64,000 bases of DNA from Planctomycetota bacterium. GTDB taxonomy: Bacteria; Planctomycetota; Phycisphaerae; UBA1845; UTPLA1. Every line of letters starts with the position of its first letter. Positions within the stretch are counted from its first letter, which is position 1. The DNA lies in the NCBI GenBank assembly GCA_016712275.1, contig JADJRI010000032.1:1-64000 (forward strand), given 5' to 3'. Both the position numbers and the translations under genes were made by a program. The notes beneath the pieces are model-generated. The model saw only the letters and a program-made list of their open reading frames with translations, did not search any database and was not told the origin of the DNA. This document shows, one piece after another, positions 26,720-36,249 of the stretch.

Positions 26720-29131
26720 CTAGGGCTGTGTCAATAACTCGTCAACAAAAAATGAAATATCCATACCGTCAATCGCGCCGTCTTGATTCATATCTGCAAC
26801 CAGGATATGGCAACCGGGTGCGCCGACGCAAACGAGTCGCTATCAACCAGCGCCTCCGCAAAATAGGTAACGTCAGCCATATCAAGAATGCGATCGCAGT
26901 TACAATCGCCGGGACGCTCACGCATGACGACCCCTCCATTGAGATTCATCATGTTGCGGCCGCCGCCGATCAGATCATCGAGATCGATCCACTGTCCGAT
27001 CTCGTCACGGAAATAAACCTTCAGGCCGTGCGTAATTAACGTTGAACCATTCGCGACTACGTAGCCTTCGAGTCCAGCAATGCCGAACAAATAAAGCGCC
27101 TCAGGCTGCGCGTTCTCTCCACGATTTCCGTTATCAACACCGTCGAGAAGCTCGACCGTCGTAGGATGATCCAATTCACCGATAAGCAGTTGCGCCAAAC
27201 CAAAGTTGCCCTCGTTGCCGGGATCCGTCGGCCCGAAATCAACCCCGGCCACTTCAAGCTGCTGATTCCCCTGGCCGTTAAGTTGCAGAATAGCCTCATG
27301 AGCAACATGTTGCGTTTCATTGGACAAATGATTGACGAAGTCGCCTCCAATGGAAAGCGAAGCGCCGCTGGCCAGAAGTAGCGATCCGGCGTTCAACTCA
27401 AAATCACCCTCGATACTGATTGTTGAAATAGAATCCAATACTTCGATCAAGGTCACTTCACTCGTTGACATGGAGTCTGCCGTAATGCTTCCTCCATCAC
27501 GCGCTATGAATCTGGCAAGGGCCGCACCCGTAATCGATTGGAAAGCGCCGAGTCGAAGCGCTCCAGAGGTCTCTGCGATAAAGTCGATTCGATCTTCGAT
27601 CTGTGCCGGCGTTATCAGCGACTGCAAGCCTGATAGGTCCAGCAAAGCGCCGTCACCGGCGACGACCGTGTGAAACTGAGCGGCACCATCCTCGTCATCC
27701 CATCCATCGTCGAACGACTCGAGGGAGGACAGGTCAAGAATGGTCCCGCCGCCAGAAGCAGAGAACAATTCACTGTTGTACGGTGCGCCACGGCCCACGT
27801 AGTTGGTCGCCGAAAAGCGAAGGGCGCCACTGTCCGTCACCCGCAGCTGCGCCGCGTCCCCGATGAAACTGGCGACCGGCGTTTGACACATGAACGTCGC
27901 GTTTCCGACCTCTAGGAGGCCGCCAATATTTGCCGCGTTTCGAACCAACAGGACACGCCCCGGATCGAGAATCAGATTGGCGCCAGGGGCTAGGGTCAGA
28001 TCAGTCACGGTACCAAACCCGGACCAATCATCGTGAACGGTAAAGCCGGTCGGAATGGTCACATTGAATTCGTTAAACGCATTGTTGATCGGAACCTGCG
28101 AAGACGGATTCCAGTTACCTGGATTGCTGTAAGACTCCGTGCCGGACAGACCCGTCCAGATCACGTAAACAAGGCCTGACGTTTCAAGGTAGTTGAGTAG
28201 AGACACCTCGCGGGAGATTGCATCCGTTGCGCTCGTTGAAGTGAGGTTATTGAAAACTGAGACTTCACGCGAATTCGCGTCAGTGGCGGAATTCAACGAA
28301 AGATGATTAAAGAGAGACACCTCGCGAGAGATCGCATCTGTCGGAATAGTGGAAGCGAAGTTGTTGTAAATCGACACCTCGCGAGAGATCGCATCTGTCG
28401 GAGGATCGGAGGAAATGCCCTCTATTAAGGATGCATTATCCCACCAGATCGGCCCCTTCGACGGTGCGCTTGTCAGGCACGAAACCGTAAGCGGCTTTCC
28501 GATTACGCTGCCCGTATTGGGGGCAAAGTAGTAAATGGTCACGGTGGTCCATTGGTTAATCGGCACGAGGGTGTCAGGGACAAAGCCGTTCCATCCGGCC
28601 GAGCCGACGGTAATTTCACCCAGAAGTATAGCACCGGGTTCAAAATCGTCAGGATTCGCGACTGAAGGACGGCCCGCCCACAGTTGAAACTTCCCCCCCT
28701 TGGAAGCACCGCCCATACCAACGTCGATCGTTGCTTTGTATGAATAATTCGGCGATACACTAATTGATGAGACTTGGCTCAGTCGGGTCTCCCAATTATT
28801 GATAAAGGCGTACTGCGACGTGCCCGATCCCGAGAAGTCAATTCGCCGAAGCCCTGCATCCCGAACGCCCCCGCTGTAACTGTTAATCCAACTCGGAATT
28901 GAATGGATGAACGACTCAAATCCTGGAACTGCTTCGCCTTCAACGAGCAGCTTGCTCTGCCCTGGTCCTACTTGCGATTGCCCAGGAAGAAGGATTGCCG
29001 GCGCTTCGAAATCTCCGTTCACCAGTACGTTTGCGAGTACCCGTGGCGTAGCAAGAAGCATGACTACGCCGGTAAGCGAGACATTCCATACGAAAGAAGG
29101 GGGGGTTGCCTGAGTACGGTCGCCTACGCAT
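26720..29131 (-). CDS. Exported dockerin-like protein with 19-residue tandem repeats, frameshifted at both ends
   Basis: The main frame (29061 to 26788, 757 codons) begins after a choice-of-anchor-like domain (VLVNGDFEAP, then FYYFAPNTG-type strands). It contains four 19-residue repeats built on TDAISREVS (about residues 219-294), then beta-helix-like text (GALRFSATNYVG, ALLDLSGLQSL). It ends in a dockerin loop, GDCNCDRILDMADVTYF. An indel near 26815 hides the second dockerin loop (ADMNQDGAIDGMDISFF), ending at a TAG at 26720. At the 5' end a run of seven G (29099-29105) separates it from a signal peptide in another frame (SFVWNVSLTGVVMLLATP) that starts at 29131, where GAGG is 6 nt upstream. 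It is likely secreted or surface-attached. Confidence 0.75.
28201..28400 (-). repeat. Tandem 57-bp repeat encoding TDAISREVS units
   Basis: Four units of about 57 bp. Each encodes roughly PTDAISREVSxxNxLxxxS, with variants ATDANSREVSVFN and ATDAISREVSLLN. The core SREVS is invariant. The first two units in protein order (28315-28400 on this strand) are the most alike at the DNA level, suggesting recent duplication. Confidence 0.85.
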
Positions 29132-29396
29132 CTGCATCCTCAAGATAATGAGCAGTAGTGAAAGCGTCGAGAAAGCGAAAATCCCGATGAGATGGACGCA
29201 GTTGTTCCGCTGCTCCGCCACACTGCGCTGCCGACTGGCTCGGCGAATAAACCACTCCTATTTGAGACACCTCCACGACGCATTGCGTAATCCTCTCGGT
29301 CCAAATGGGCCGTCTCATGGACAGTTCCGACACGGTTGCGCCATGCAATTGAGTCATAATTTATGGGCATAGCGACTCAAGATGGTCATTCCATCA

Positions 29397-30668
29397 TCAT
29401 GGGGGCGGCGCGACAGCACGAGCTTGCACAACTGAAAACCCATTTCCGAACTGAACCTGAGCTTCCCAAGTCGAATAAGACTCATCGCCCGAGACCAAGA
29501 TTGCATCTGTATAGAAGGCCACACCCGAAAGAGGCACGGTTCGAACTTGAACGGCCCATTCCAGCGGCATGTTAGTTGCTTCTACCACGATAGACGTCAT
29601 CTCGGGATTCGATAATTGCATGTCGGCGGGAAAGTTCGAACTTGCACGCGGATCGCCCGGAGCGGCCAAGCTGCTAATACTCATGATTTGCAAGGACGGT
29701 GACAGCGGTTCGGCCCATAGTTGTGCAGTCGCCCCTACAAAATCTTGACTTGCCACTGGATCACCCAAGTCTGTCATCGAATTCAGATTGGTCTCTATTC
29801 GTATCCGCCCAGTGCCGCCACCCGATGCACCCCCTATGGCCCTAAGAGTTCCGGACCCACTCATTGAATCAGAGATAATTCGCAGCGCGCCGCCCGAGCC
29901 GCCCGGGCCTTGTACACCGCAGCCAGATGTGCCACTGCCTCCATTCGCCTGAAGTGTGCCGGCAACAACGATTGAGCCTTGACATGCAATCAGTATGGCG
30001 CCGCCACCGGCGCCGGGCTGAAAGTACGCACTACCCGGTGTGTTGCATGGGACGGCTCCCCAGCTTACATATCTTCGAGATCCGCCACTCCCGCCTATAA
30101 GCGGGATTATTCTGGGATTACCGTACGCGGGCCCGGACAGATTGCTTCCTAAGCTGCCGTAGCTTCCAGCGCCGGCACTAGTGTCATTCGTAGCGGTAGT
30201 AATAGTTCCACCGCCGGGACCAAATCCTCCACTTCCAATGTCCGTAGAATTTACGCGAGGCCGACCGCTTCGAAACCCGCCTGGGCCGGGTTCGGAAAGA
30301 CCGAGTGCATTGCCGGCGGCACCATTCAAACTAAGAGTACCGTTGATCGTAACGCTGCCAGAGACCAGCCACACCACCGGCGCCCGAGACGGGTGATTCT
30401 TAAAAGTCACCGTCACATTGCTGGGAATGTTTACGCTGGAATATCTGAATACGACGGCCCATTTTTCGGGATCATACACCCCCAGTACCGGTGAACCGTT
30501 CGCCCCATTCCAGGTCCCCGTGGATGCCAGTGAAAGATCAACCTGCGAATTGGCAACAGGATTGAATACTCCATCGGACCCATTCGCACCCGGTACGATG
30601 ATGTCCCCCATCGCAAGACGGGTCGCTGCTAGCGTGATCACCACGATCATTGATTGCCCGAAAATCAT
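29397..30668 (-). CDS. Glycine-rich exported protein
   Basis: A 423-residue protein with a signal peptide (MIFGQSMIVVITLAATRLAMG), then a beta-rich domain. The central region is Gly/Ser-rich and repetitive (GPGGFRSGRP, GSGGFGPGGGTI, GAGGGAILIACQGSIVVAG), with the look of a beta-helix. The start has GAGGTGAGCAC directly upstream of the ATG. No enzyme motif is seen. It is likely a surface or matrix protein. Confidence 0.75.
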   Translation of the reverse strand: MIFGQSMIVVITLAATRLAMGDIIVPGANGSDGVFNPVANSQVDLSLASTGTWNGANGSPVLGVYDPEKWAVVFRYSSVNIPSNVTVTFKNHPSRAPVVWLVSGSVTINGTLSLNGAAGNALGLSEPGPGGFRSGRPRVNSTDIGSGGFGPGGGTITTATNDTSAGAGSYGSLGSNLSGPAYGNPRIIPLIGGSGGSRRYVSWGAVPCNTPGSAYFQPGAGGGAILIACQGSIVVAGTLQANGGSGTSGCGVQGPGGSGGALRIISDSMSGSGTLRAIGGASGGGTGRIRIETNLNSMTDLGDPVASQDFVGATAQLWAEPLSPSLQIMSISSLAAPGDPRASSNFPADMQLSNPEMTSIVVEATNMPLEWAVQVRTVPLSGVAFYTDAILVSGDESYSTWEAQVQFGNGFSVVQARAVAPPP

Positions 30669-30783
30669 GTGCTCACCTCATTCAATCAACAGAATCTGCG
30701 CGATTCCTTCGTGCCACTTGAAACAAAGTACGGCCCCAGATAGCATCACTCTACCTTCGAAAGGCATCAAGTTTCTATCATCC

Positions 30784-31149
30784 CTAGGGATGAGACCGAC
30801 GAGATTTCTTGATTCGTCCAACTCCGCTTTTCCGCGTTAAGAGCTGATGATCGTGTACGATTCTGAGGATCAGCTCCGTTCGGTTGCGACAGCCGAATTT
30901 GCGATAGACCGATCGCAAATGGCTTCTGAGCGTCGGCCGCGCGACGCGGAGTTGCGCCTGGATCGCGGCATACCCCGCAGCACGGCACAACATGGCTGCC
31001 ACCTGTGATTCCCGCTGCGTCAATTCGAATGCACCGGCGATCCGTTCCCAATCCGCCCGCCGCAGAAGCGGAGGAAAGGGCAGGTTGTCGTCGGCCGCGC
31101 GCTGATTGGTCATGCCCGCTTTCCACTGCCAATTCACTTCGAGCCGCAT
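30784..31149 (-). CDS. LuxR-type HTH transcription regulator
   Basis: A 121-residue protein (an alternative start at 31113 gives 109). The C-terminal 65 residues form a LuxR/GerE DNA-binding domain: LTQRESQVAAMLCRAAGYAA, then the recognition helix region RPTLRSHLRSVYRKFGCRNR. There is no receiver or ligand domain, so it is a stand-alone HTH protein of the type that ends many signalling chains. Its position between an exported protein and a kinase suggests it may regulate the neighbouring surface genes (inference). Confidence 0.78.
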   Translation of the reverse strand: MRLEVNWQWKAGMTNQRAADDNLPFPPLLRRADWERIAGAFELTQRESQVAAMLCRAAGYAAIQAQLRVARPTLRSHLRSVYRKFGCRNRTELILRIVHDHQLLTRKSGVGRIKKSRRSHP

Positions 31150-31506
31150 GTTCCTGGGCCAATTTGGCTGTTGCCTATGTGAGGCGACTCTCTGAACGAA
31201 GCCACAACGCGTACCACGTCATCTACCAATGGCGAAGGTGGCGATGGAGCAGCGCAACGAATTCTTCAAATTCTGGAAGATTGGTGGCGACGCCACGGAT
31301 TCCCCCGATCGGCCCATCACGCAAACGTGGTGGAAATGACTTGTGAGGCCGGTGATGCAAAAGTCGAAATTCCACAGCCGGGGGCGGCTGTGCCACTCCT
31401 AACTTTACCAATACACAGAATTCGAACTTGTTTGATTTCTTGGAGGAAAAAAGCGCGAAGCGGTTTGGTCAATTGCGAATTCTCGCGCTTTGTGAGGCCG
31501 CCATCA
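31150..31506. other. Intergenic region with a GC-rich hairpin
   Basis: About 350 bp without a supported gene. The only clear feature is the hairpin at 31373-31392, listed separately. Confidence 0.5.
31373..31392. repeat. GC-rich palindrome (CACAGCCG-GGGG-CGGCTGTG)
   Basis: An 8-bp perfect stem with a GGGG loop, in the gap between the kinase 3' end and the LuxR gene. On either strand it lacks a strong T-run. From memory the same kind of unit recurs in planctomycete genomes, so it may be a REP-like repeat or a bidirectional terminator. Confidence 0.5.
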
Positions 31507-34194
31507 TCAAGGCTCGACGCCTTCGTTCGCGGTCGCCGCAGGAAAACTGTCCAGCGACCTACGAATCAAATTCGCCAGCTCCGATCGTTCCGAAGTCATG
31601 GTCAGCGCCGATTCAAACCAATGCCGGGAATCGGTATAATCGCCAAGTGACGCCAGCGCGGTCGCGGCGGAATAGATCACCCACGGATCTCGATCGCCAA
31701 TCTCCTCGAACGCCTCACGCGCCCAACGGCGAGCCTCATCGCGAATCTCGTCAGATGAATCGCGCCGCGCAAGCAGACATGCGTATCGAGCTTTGTCGCG
31801 CGGCGAAGCCCCGGGATTCCTGGCCCGGCTCTCATAGAGTTGAAATCGCTCATCATCAAACGCCAGAATGGCTGACCGATCATTCTCTGTTTCGGCAAGC
31901 TCTGTGCCATAGGTCAGCGCCGCTTCATAAGCCGTCGCGCCATCCTGCGTCGGCGACATACGATATGAAGCACGAACCAATCGCAATTGCGCCTCCACGG
32001 CCTGATGACACATTTTTGGATCATTGAGTCGCTTGGCGACCAGGTATCTTTTGAATTCAACCTCTCGACGAAGCCGGCCAGGTATTTCGCTGGACGGCTC
32101 AATGCGCTCAACGTGTTCGGCGATGTTCTCCGCGATTCGCAAGTAGTCCGGAAGCGGCCGACTCGGCTCCAATCCCGCCGGCGGGCACGCCAACTTCAGC
32201 GTAGCGCCCGCGTAGTACTCCGAAGCAGAGCGACTATTTGGATCAAGCTTATACAGCGCCTCTGCATAATCGAACGATTTTTGATAGTTGCCGTAGGCCG
32301 AGATGGCATCTCCTCTTGCAACGGCCAAGTCGCCTTGCATCCAATATCCCGATCGCCAGGCGGACATCGTCCTTGGCGCATCGGGCTCGGCCGACTCGAG
32401 CGTGGCGCAAACGCCAAGTCGCAATTGAATTAATCTCTCTGCTTCGTCGAGCCGCAGTGTTTGAATGGCTAGGAATGCCAGCCGTTCATAGCTCCACCCG
32501 AGATCGTCGAGCCAATCGATGCGATCAGGTCGTGCATCCACGACCTCCTTTTGAATCTCAAGCGCGCTTTCATACCACCGTAGGCTGGTCGCGAGCCCCG
32601 GCTCATGTCGATGAAGATCGCCGATGAGGATTTGATCGATCGACAGTTTTGCACGAGCTCCAATGTCGCTGGGATTCCGTTCGAGAATCCGCTTACGCCA
32701 TTGGAGGGCCTCGTGTCTTCGGCGAAGTGCATCCTCATTCCGGCCCTCGTCCCGATCGATATTGCCCAAGTATTGCAATACGTTTGCGTAAGTCTCCCAC
32801 AGCCGAATGTCATCCGGACTCTGTTGGAGCAGCATGTCCAATTGCTGCTGCACACGAGCCAGTAGATTCTTGCGAACTTCAAATGTGCCGGAGATCGAGT
32901 CGAGATTCCTCGCCAAATCGGCCGCGAAGAATCCTGACATGTCCGCCAGTTGATTCAGCGAGTCTTTTGCGCGTCGAAAACCGTACCAACCCATCAGTCC
33001 ACCGACGATAACAGCCAGCACCGCAATACATCCGGCGATGAAGACGCCACGCCGCCGACGCGCAAACTTTCCAGCGACGTACAACAGACTGGGTTCGCGG
33101 GCATGAATCGGACGATGTTCCAGAAAACACTTCAGATCTTCTGCCAATTGGCCGGCGGACGAATATCGCCGAACAGTATCTTTTTCCAACGCCTTCAGAA
33201 TAATGGTGTCGATGTCACCTGCGAGATTTGGATTGTGGTGACTGGGTCGGGGCGGAGATGTATGCTCAATGTCGGCCAGTATCTGGGGCAGCGTCCGGCC
33301 GGATGTCTTGAAGGGGAGGGATCGAGTCAGGAGCTGGTACAACAGCACGCCCAGCGCATAGACATCGATGCTGACGCCGCTCTCGCCATGCAACTGCTCA
33401 GGGCTCATGTAAGCCAGTGTTCCAAGAAGTTGTCCCGGCTCGGTCGCCAACGTCAAGGGCCTAGGGTTCCCTTCAAAGAGGCGCGCGATGCCGAAGTCCA
33501 GTACTTTCGGCTGCATGCCATCATCGCCATTCTCCACAATGACGTTTTCGGGTTTCAAGTCACGATGGATGACACCCTGGCCGTGGGCATACTCCATCGC
33601 GCTGCAGAGTTTCAAGAAAACAGAAATGCGATCCTTGATGGACATCGCATCGTCTGCCATTAGAACGCCGAGTGGTGTTCCGCGGATGAGTTCCATGACC
33701 AGGTATGGCCGAGCAACCGGCGCTGCGTGATCGGTCCCTGCATCATATATTTGCGCGATGCCGGGATGGTGCAACCGAGCCAGGGCACGACCTTCCCGCT
33801 CGAATCGCTTGACCGCCTCCTCAGAAATTTGCCCCGTGACCATTACCTTAATTGCCACTTCGCGCTGGGGGTTGGCTTGTTCGGCGCGATAAACGACACC
33901 CATGGCACCCTGTCCGATTGTTTCAATCAAGCGATAGCGACCGATGGATTCAGGCATCCGCAGATCCGGCGGCGTCGAGTGCTGCCCAAAATCGCGAAGC
34001 AACGATGGGGCCAAAAAGGGCCTGTCGAGCAGTTCCCAATCGGGGTGATCGTGGGAAAGAAGTGATTCAACATGGGTTCTCAGTTCGAGATCACTGCCGC
34101 AGTGACGCTCAATTGCAGCGCGACGATCGTCCGACGACAGCTCGACGACACCCTGGAAGATTGCAATGGCCTTTTTGTATTGAGCGATATTCAT
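31507..34194 (-). CDS. Ser/Thr protein kinase with C-terminal TPR-like region
   Basis: An 895-residue PknB-type kinase. The first 85 residues match the usual planctomycete N-terminal helix region. The kinase domain (about 87-360) has GQGAMGVV (94-101), the lysine of VAIKV (116), HRDLKPEN (210-217), DFG (233-235) and YMSPEQ. One membrane helix (about 385-408) is followed by about 480 residues of helical repeats of TPR kind, presumably outside the membrane. It is encoded 113 bp downstream of an ECF sigma factor on the same strand, the classic planctomycete kinase/sigma arrangement. The sigma factor is probably its partner or substrate (inference). Confidence 0.92.
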   Translation of the reverse strand: MNIAQYKKAIAIFQGVVELSSDDRRAAIERHCGSDLELRTHVESLLSHDHPDWELLDRPFLAPSLLRDFGQHSTPPDLRMPESIGRYRLIETIGQGAMGVVYRAEQANPQREVAIKVMVTGQISEEAVKRFEREGRALARLHHPGIAQIYDAGTDHAAPVARPYLVMELIRGTPLGVLMADDAMSIKDRISVFLKLCSAMEYAHGQGVIHRDLKPENVIVENGDDGMQPKVLDFGIARLFEGNPRPLTLATEPGQLLGTLAYMSPEQLHGESGVSIDVYALGVLLYQLLTRSLPFKTSGRTLPQILADIEHTSPPRPSHHNPNLAGDIDTIILKALEKDTVRRYSSAGQLAEDLKCFLEHRPIHAREPSLLYVAGKFARRRRGVFIAGCIAVLAVIVGGLMGWYGFRRAKDSLNQLADMSGFFAADLARNLDSISGTFEVRKNLLARVQQQLDMLLQQSPDDIRLWETYANVLQYLGNIDRDEGRNEDALRRRHEALQWRKRILERNPSDIGARAKLSIDQILIGDLHRHEPGLATSLRWYESALEIQKEVVDARPDRIDWLDDLGWSYERLAFLAIQTLRLDEAERLIQLRLGVCATLESAEPDAPRTMSAWRSGYWMQGDLAVARGDAISAYGNYQKSFDYAEALYKLDPNSRSASEYYAGATLKLACPPAGLEPSRPLPDYLRIAENIAEHVERIEPSSEIPGRLRREVEFKRYLVAKRLNDPKMCHQAVEAQLRLVRASYRMSPTQDGATAYEAALTYGTELAETENDRSAILAFDDERFQLYESRARNPGASPRDKARYACLLARRDSSDEIRDEARRWAREAFEEIGDRDPWVIYSAATALASLGDYTDSRHWFESALTMTSERSELANLIRRSLDSFPAATANEGVEP

Positions 34195-34307
34195 GGTTGG
34201 CCGTGTTCGATGTTGGATTCGGCCGGCAAATGCCGAAAACCCTCCGAATCAAACGAGTGGGCATGTCTTGCTTGCTCGCCGCCTGTGTTTAAGTCCGGCG
34301 AGGCCTT

Positions 34308-34892
34308 TCATTCAGATTCATTCAACGCCTGACGAAGCCAGGCTCGGGCTGTTCGCCAGTCCAATTGGATCTTTCGTCTCGAAATTCCCAGCACTTCGGC
34401 CGCTTCCTCTTCCGTAAGGCCGCCGAAGAACCGGACTTCGACCAATTGCGCCAGCCGTGGCTCAATTTCTGCCAGCCGCAAAAGCGCGCCATCCAAATCC
34501 ACCAGGTCAATCTGATCGACAGACTGAGGCAGAAGTGATGCATCCAGGCTCACCCGTCGAGATTCGGGCGGGCGCTTCGCGGCCTTCTTTGTTCTGGCGT
34601 AATCCACCAGTACTCGGCGCAACGCAGTGGCTGCGGCCGCAGAAAAAGCGGCCCGATCCGACCAGCCATTCCGATGTTTCGAAAGCCGCAGAAAGGCTTC
34701 ATGGAGAAGTGCTGTGGGCTGCAGGGTGTGGCCCGGCCGCTCGTTCTGCAGCAACGTAGCGGCGAGATCGCGCAACGCTCCCTGAACCTCAGCCCACCAC
34801 GGCTGGGATGTCACCCACAGAAGGCGTTCCGAGCCACCCTGGATGGCGGAGTCCTCGTCATTACTTAATGACTGTGCTGGTATCGAGTCCAT
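34308..34892 (-). CDS. ECF RNA polymerase sigma factor
   Basis: A 194-residue ECF sigma factor of the planctomycete-expanded group (resembling the TIGR02999 set). Region 2 is short, with LQPTALLHEAFLRL and RRVLVDYARTKKAAKRP. Region 4 is a HTH: VRFFGGLTEEEAAEVLGIS then a recognition helix RRKIQLDWRTARAWL. The start at 34892 (MDSIPAQSLS) fits the family; ten extra codons upstream are open. No anti-sigma gene is adjacent. The kinase downstream likely provides control. Confidence 0.9.
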   Translation of the reverse strand: MDSIPAQSLSNDEDSAIQGGSERLLWVTSQPWWAEVQGALRDLAATLLQNERPGHTLQPTALLHEAFLRLSKHRNGWSDRAAFSAAAATALRRVLVDYARTKKAAKRPPESRRVSLDASLLPQSVDQIDLVDLDGALLRLAEIEPRLAQLVEVRFFGGLTEEEAAEVLGISRRKIQLDWRTARAWLRQALNESE

Positions 34893-36249
34893 CGAAGCAA
34901 TCTCCGACACCCAAAGCAACAAATGGCAAGTTCCGAACTCGCCTCATCTTACCAAAATGTCACTATGAAAAGTACTTCGCCGAGTGGATCGAGCATCAAA
35001 AGGCAGCATCACGATTGCGACTTCCCCCAAAGCTTTGGAACAAAGCTGCAATCATTTCATGGCCGACTTTTCCGAGAAAGCCCCAAAATGCCGGTCGCTT
35101 TCTTGTCGATTGCATTCGCACAACAGTTTCTGAGTCAACACCGCAGTTTCGTCTAACGCCTATTGAATACGGTAATTAACTGAGAAAAAGAAATGGAAAG
35201 TGAAGGCGGGCTGTCGCGTCAGCCCGCCCTCCTGTCCATCACGTGAACGGCTCAGATGAGCCCTTCACCCATGACCTGGTTGGAACATGTCGCGCGGATT
35301 GCCATGTCTGCCGTGTGTCTGCTCGCAGCGGCGCCGGTCGATCGAGCGGCCGGTTCGGTCGGCTTGCGCCAGCCGGTATGCCTTCTGCGAATGGTTTCGC
35401 ACGGCGTGTGAGAAGGGGTCTCACGCATCGCATTCTTCGCGACATCCCTGCCGGGTCCGATTCGAAGTGGCGCGACATGTCAATGAATGACATGGGCTCG
35501 ACATTCAAATGCGTTCCCGACGTGGGACGGCGACAAGACCTGGCCGATTTCAGCGCCGCCAGTTTGTGCACAGGGCACATTCCCGCAGGACAACGAATTC
35601 GGCCGGTCACTGCCAGTAAATCCCGGCAGGTTCGTCGATGACGGCAATATGCTGTCATCTGAACAACTTCGGCGGCAAGCCACGAAGACGGCCATTGCGA
35701 ACCGTTTTTCCTGATCTGCCTTGTCGCTCCGAAGTCTGGACGTCCGCGGCCTTGATTCGCCAGGCGCCGCGTAGCGTCTTCTGAGCCTCCATTTCGTCCA
35801 AGCCGCGGACTTTGCAGAAATGCCTCACTCTGTGGAGGCCTCTCTGCGTCCGCTGAGCCAATCTGAAGTTCTGCAGCCCAGAATGCGGCCACAGCGCGCG
35901 GCTCAGGCGCGACAAGAGTTCTGCGCCCATTCAACGGGCACATCCCAAGAAACAAAGAACCGTTTTGTTTTGGCTAGCGGGTTTTGTCGACGTGTGAGTA
36001 CGTCAGGCCATACACCCGCCCAGCCAGCGAGTTGCATGCCGCCCAAGGGCGACCGCAAATGCTTGTGCCGTTTTGATCTCGGCAAATCTGGGGTGTCATA
36101 ACGTACTCCAAAGGACAAAAGGTCAGCCCGCGCTGACAACACAAAGAAGAAACATACACCAGGATTTGCGAAAGTCAAGAAATGGGATCAATTTTCCTGT
36201 TACTAATGGCGATTTCCTGCAATTGGGGGGATGCACCCGCAAGTCAGAC
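34893..36249. other. Unexplained region with several hairpins
   Basis: About 1.35 kb without a gene I can defend. The minus-strand frame 35239-35955 is open for 238 codons but has no protein-like text. The region is rich in perfect short hairpins: GGCGGGCTG/CAGCCCGCC (35205-35228), TGCGAA/TTCGCA (35386-35401), GTGAGA/TCTCAC (35408-35424), CATGTCA/TGACATG (35476-35494), GTCAGC/GCTGAC (36122-36137). The sequence could be a structured RNA, a decayed gene or repetitive DNA. Confidence 0.4.
35205..35228 (-). terminator. Possible terminator hairpin
   Basis: A 9-bp perfect GC stem (GGCGGGCTG ... CAGCCCGCC) with a 6-base loop. On the minus strand it is followed within about 10-20 nt by a T-rich stretch (CATTTCTTTTTCTC), so it could end a transcript coming from 35.3-36.2 kb. 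The spacing is looser than in a textbook intrinsic terminator. Confidence 0.4.

Noticed and set aside
35239..35955. A 238-codon open frame on the minus strand
   Set aside because: No conserved motif, Arg/Pro/Ser-rich text typical of chance frames in GC-rich DNA. Kept only as an unexplained region.
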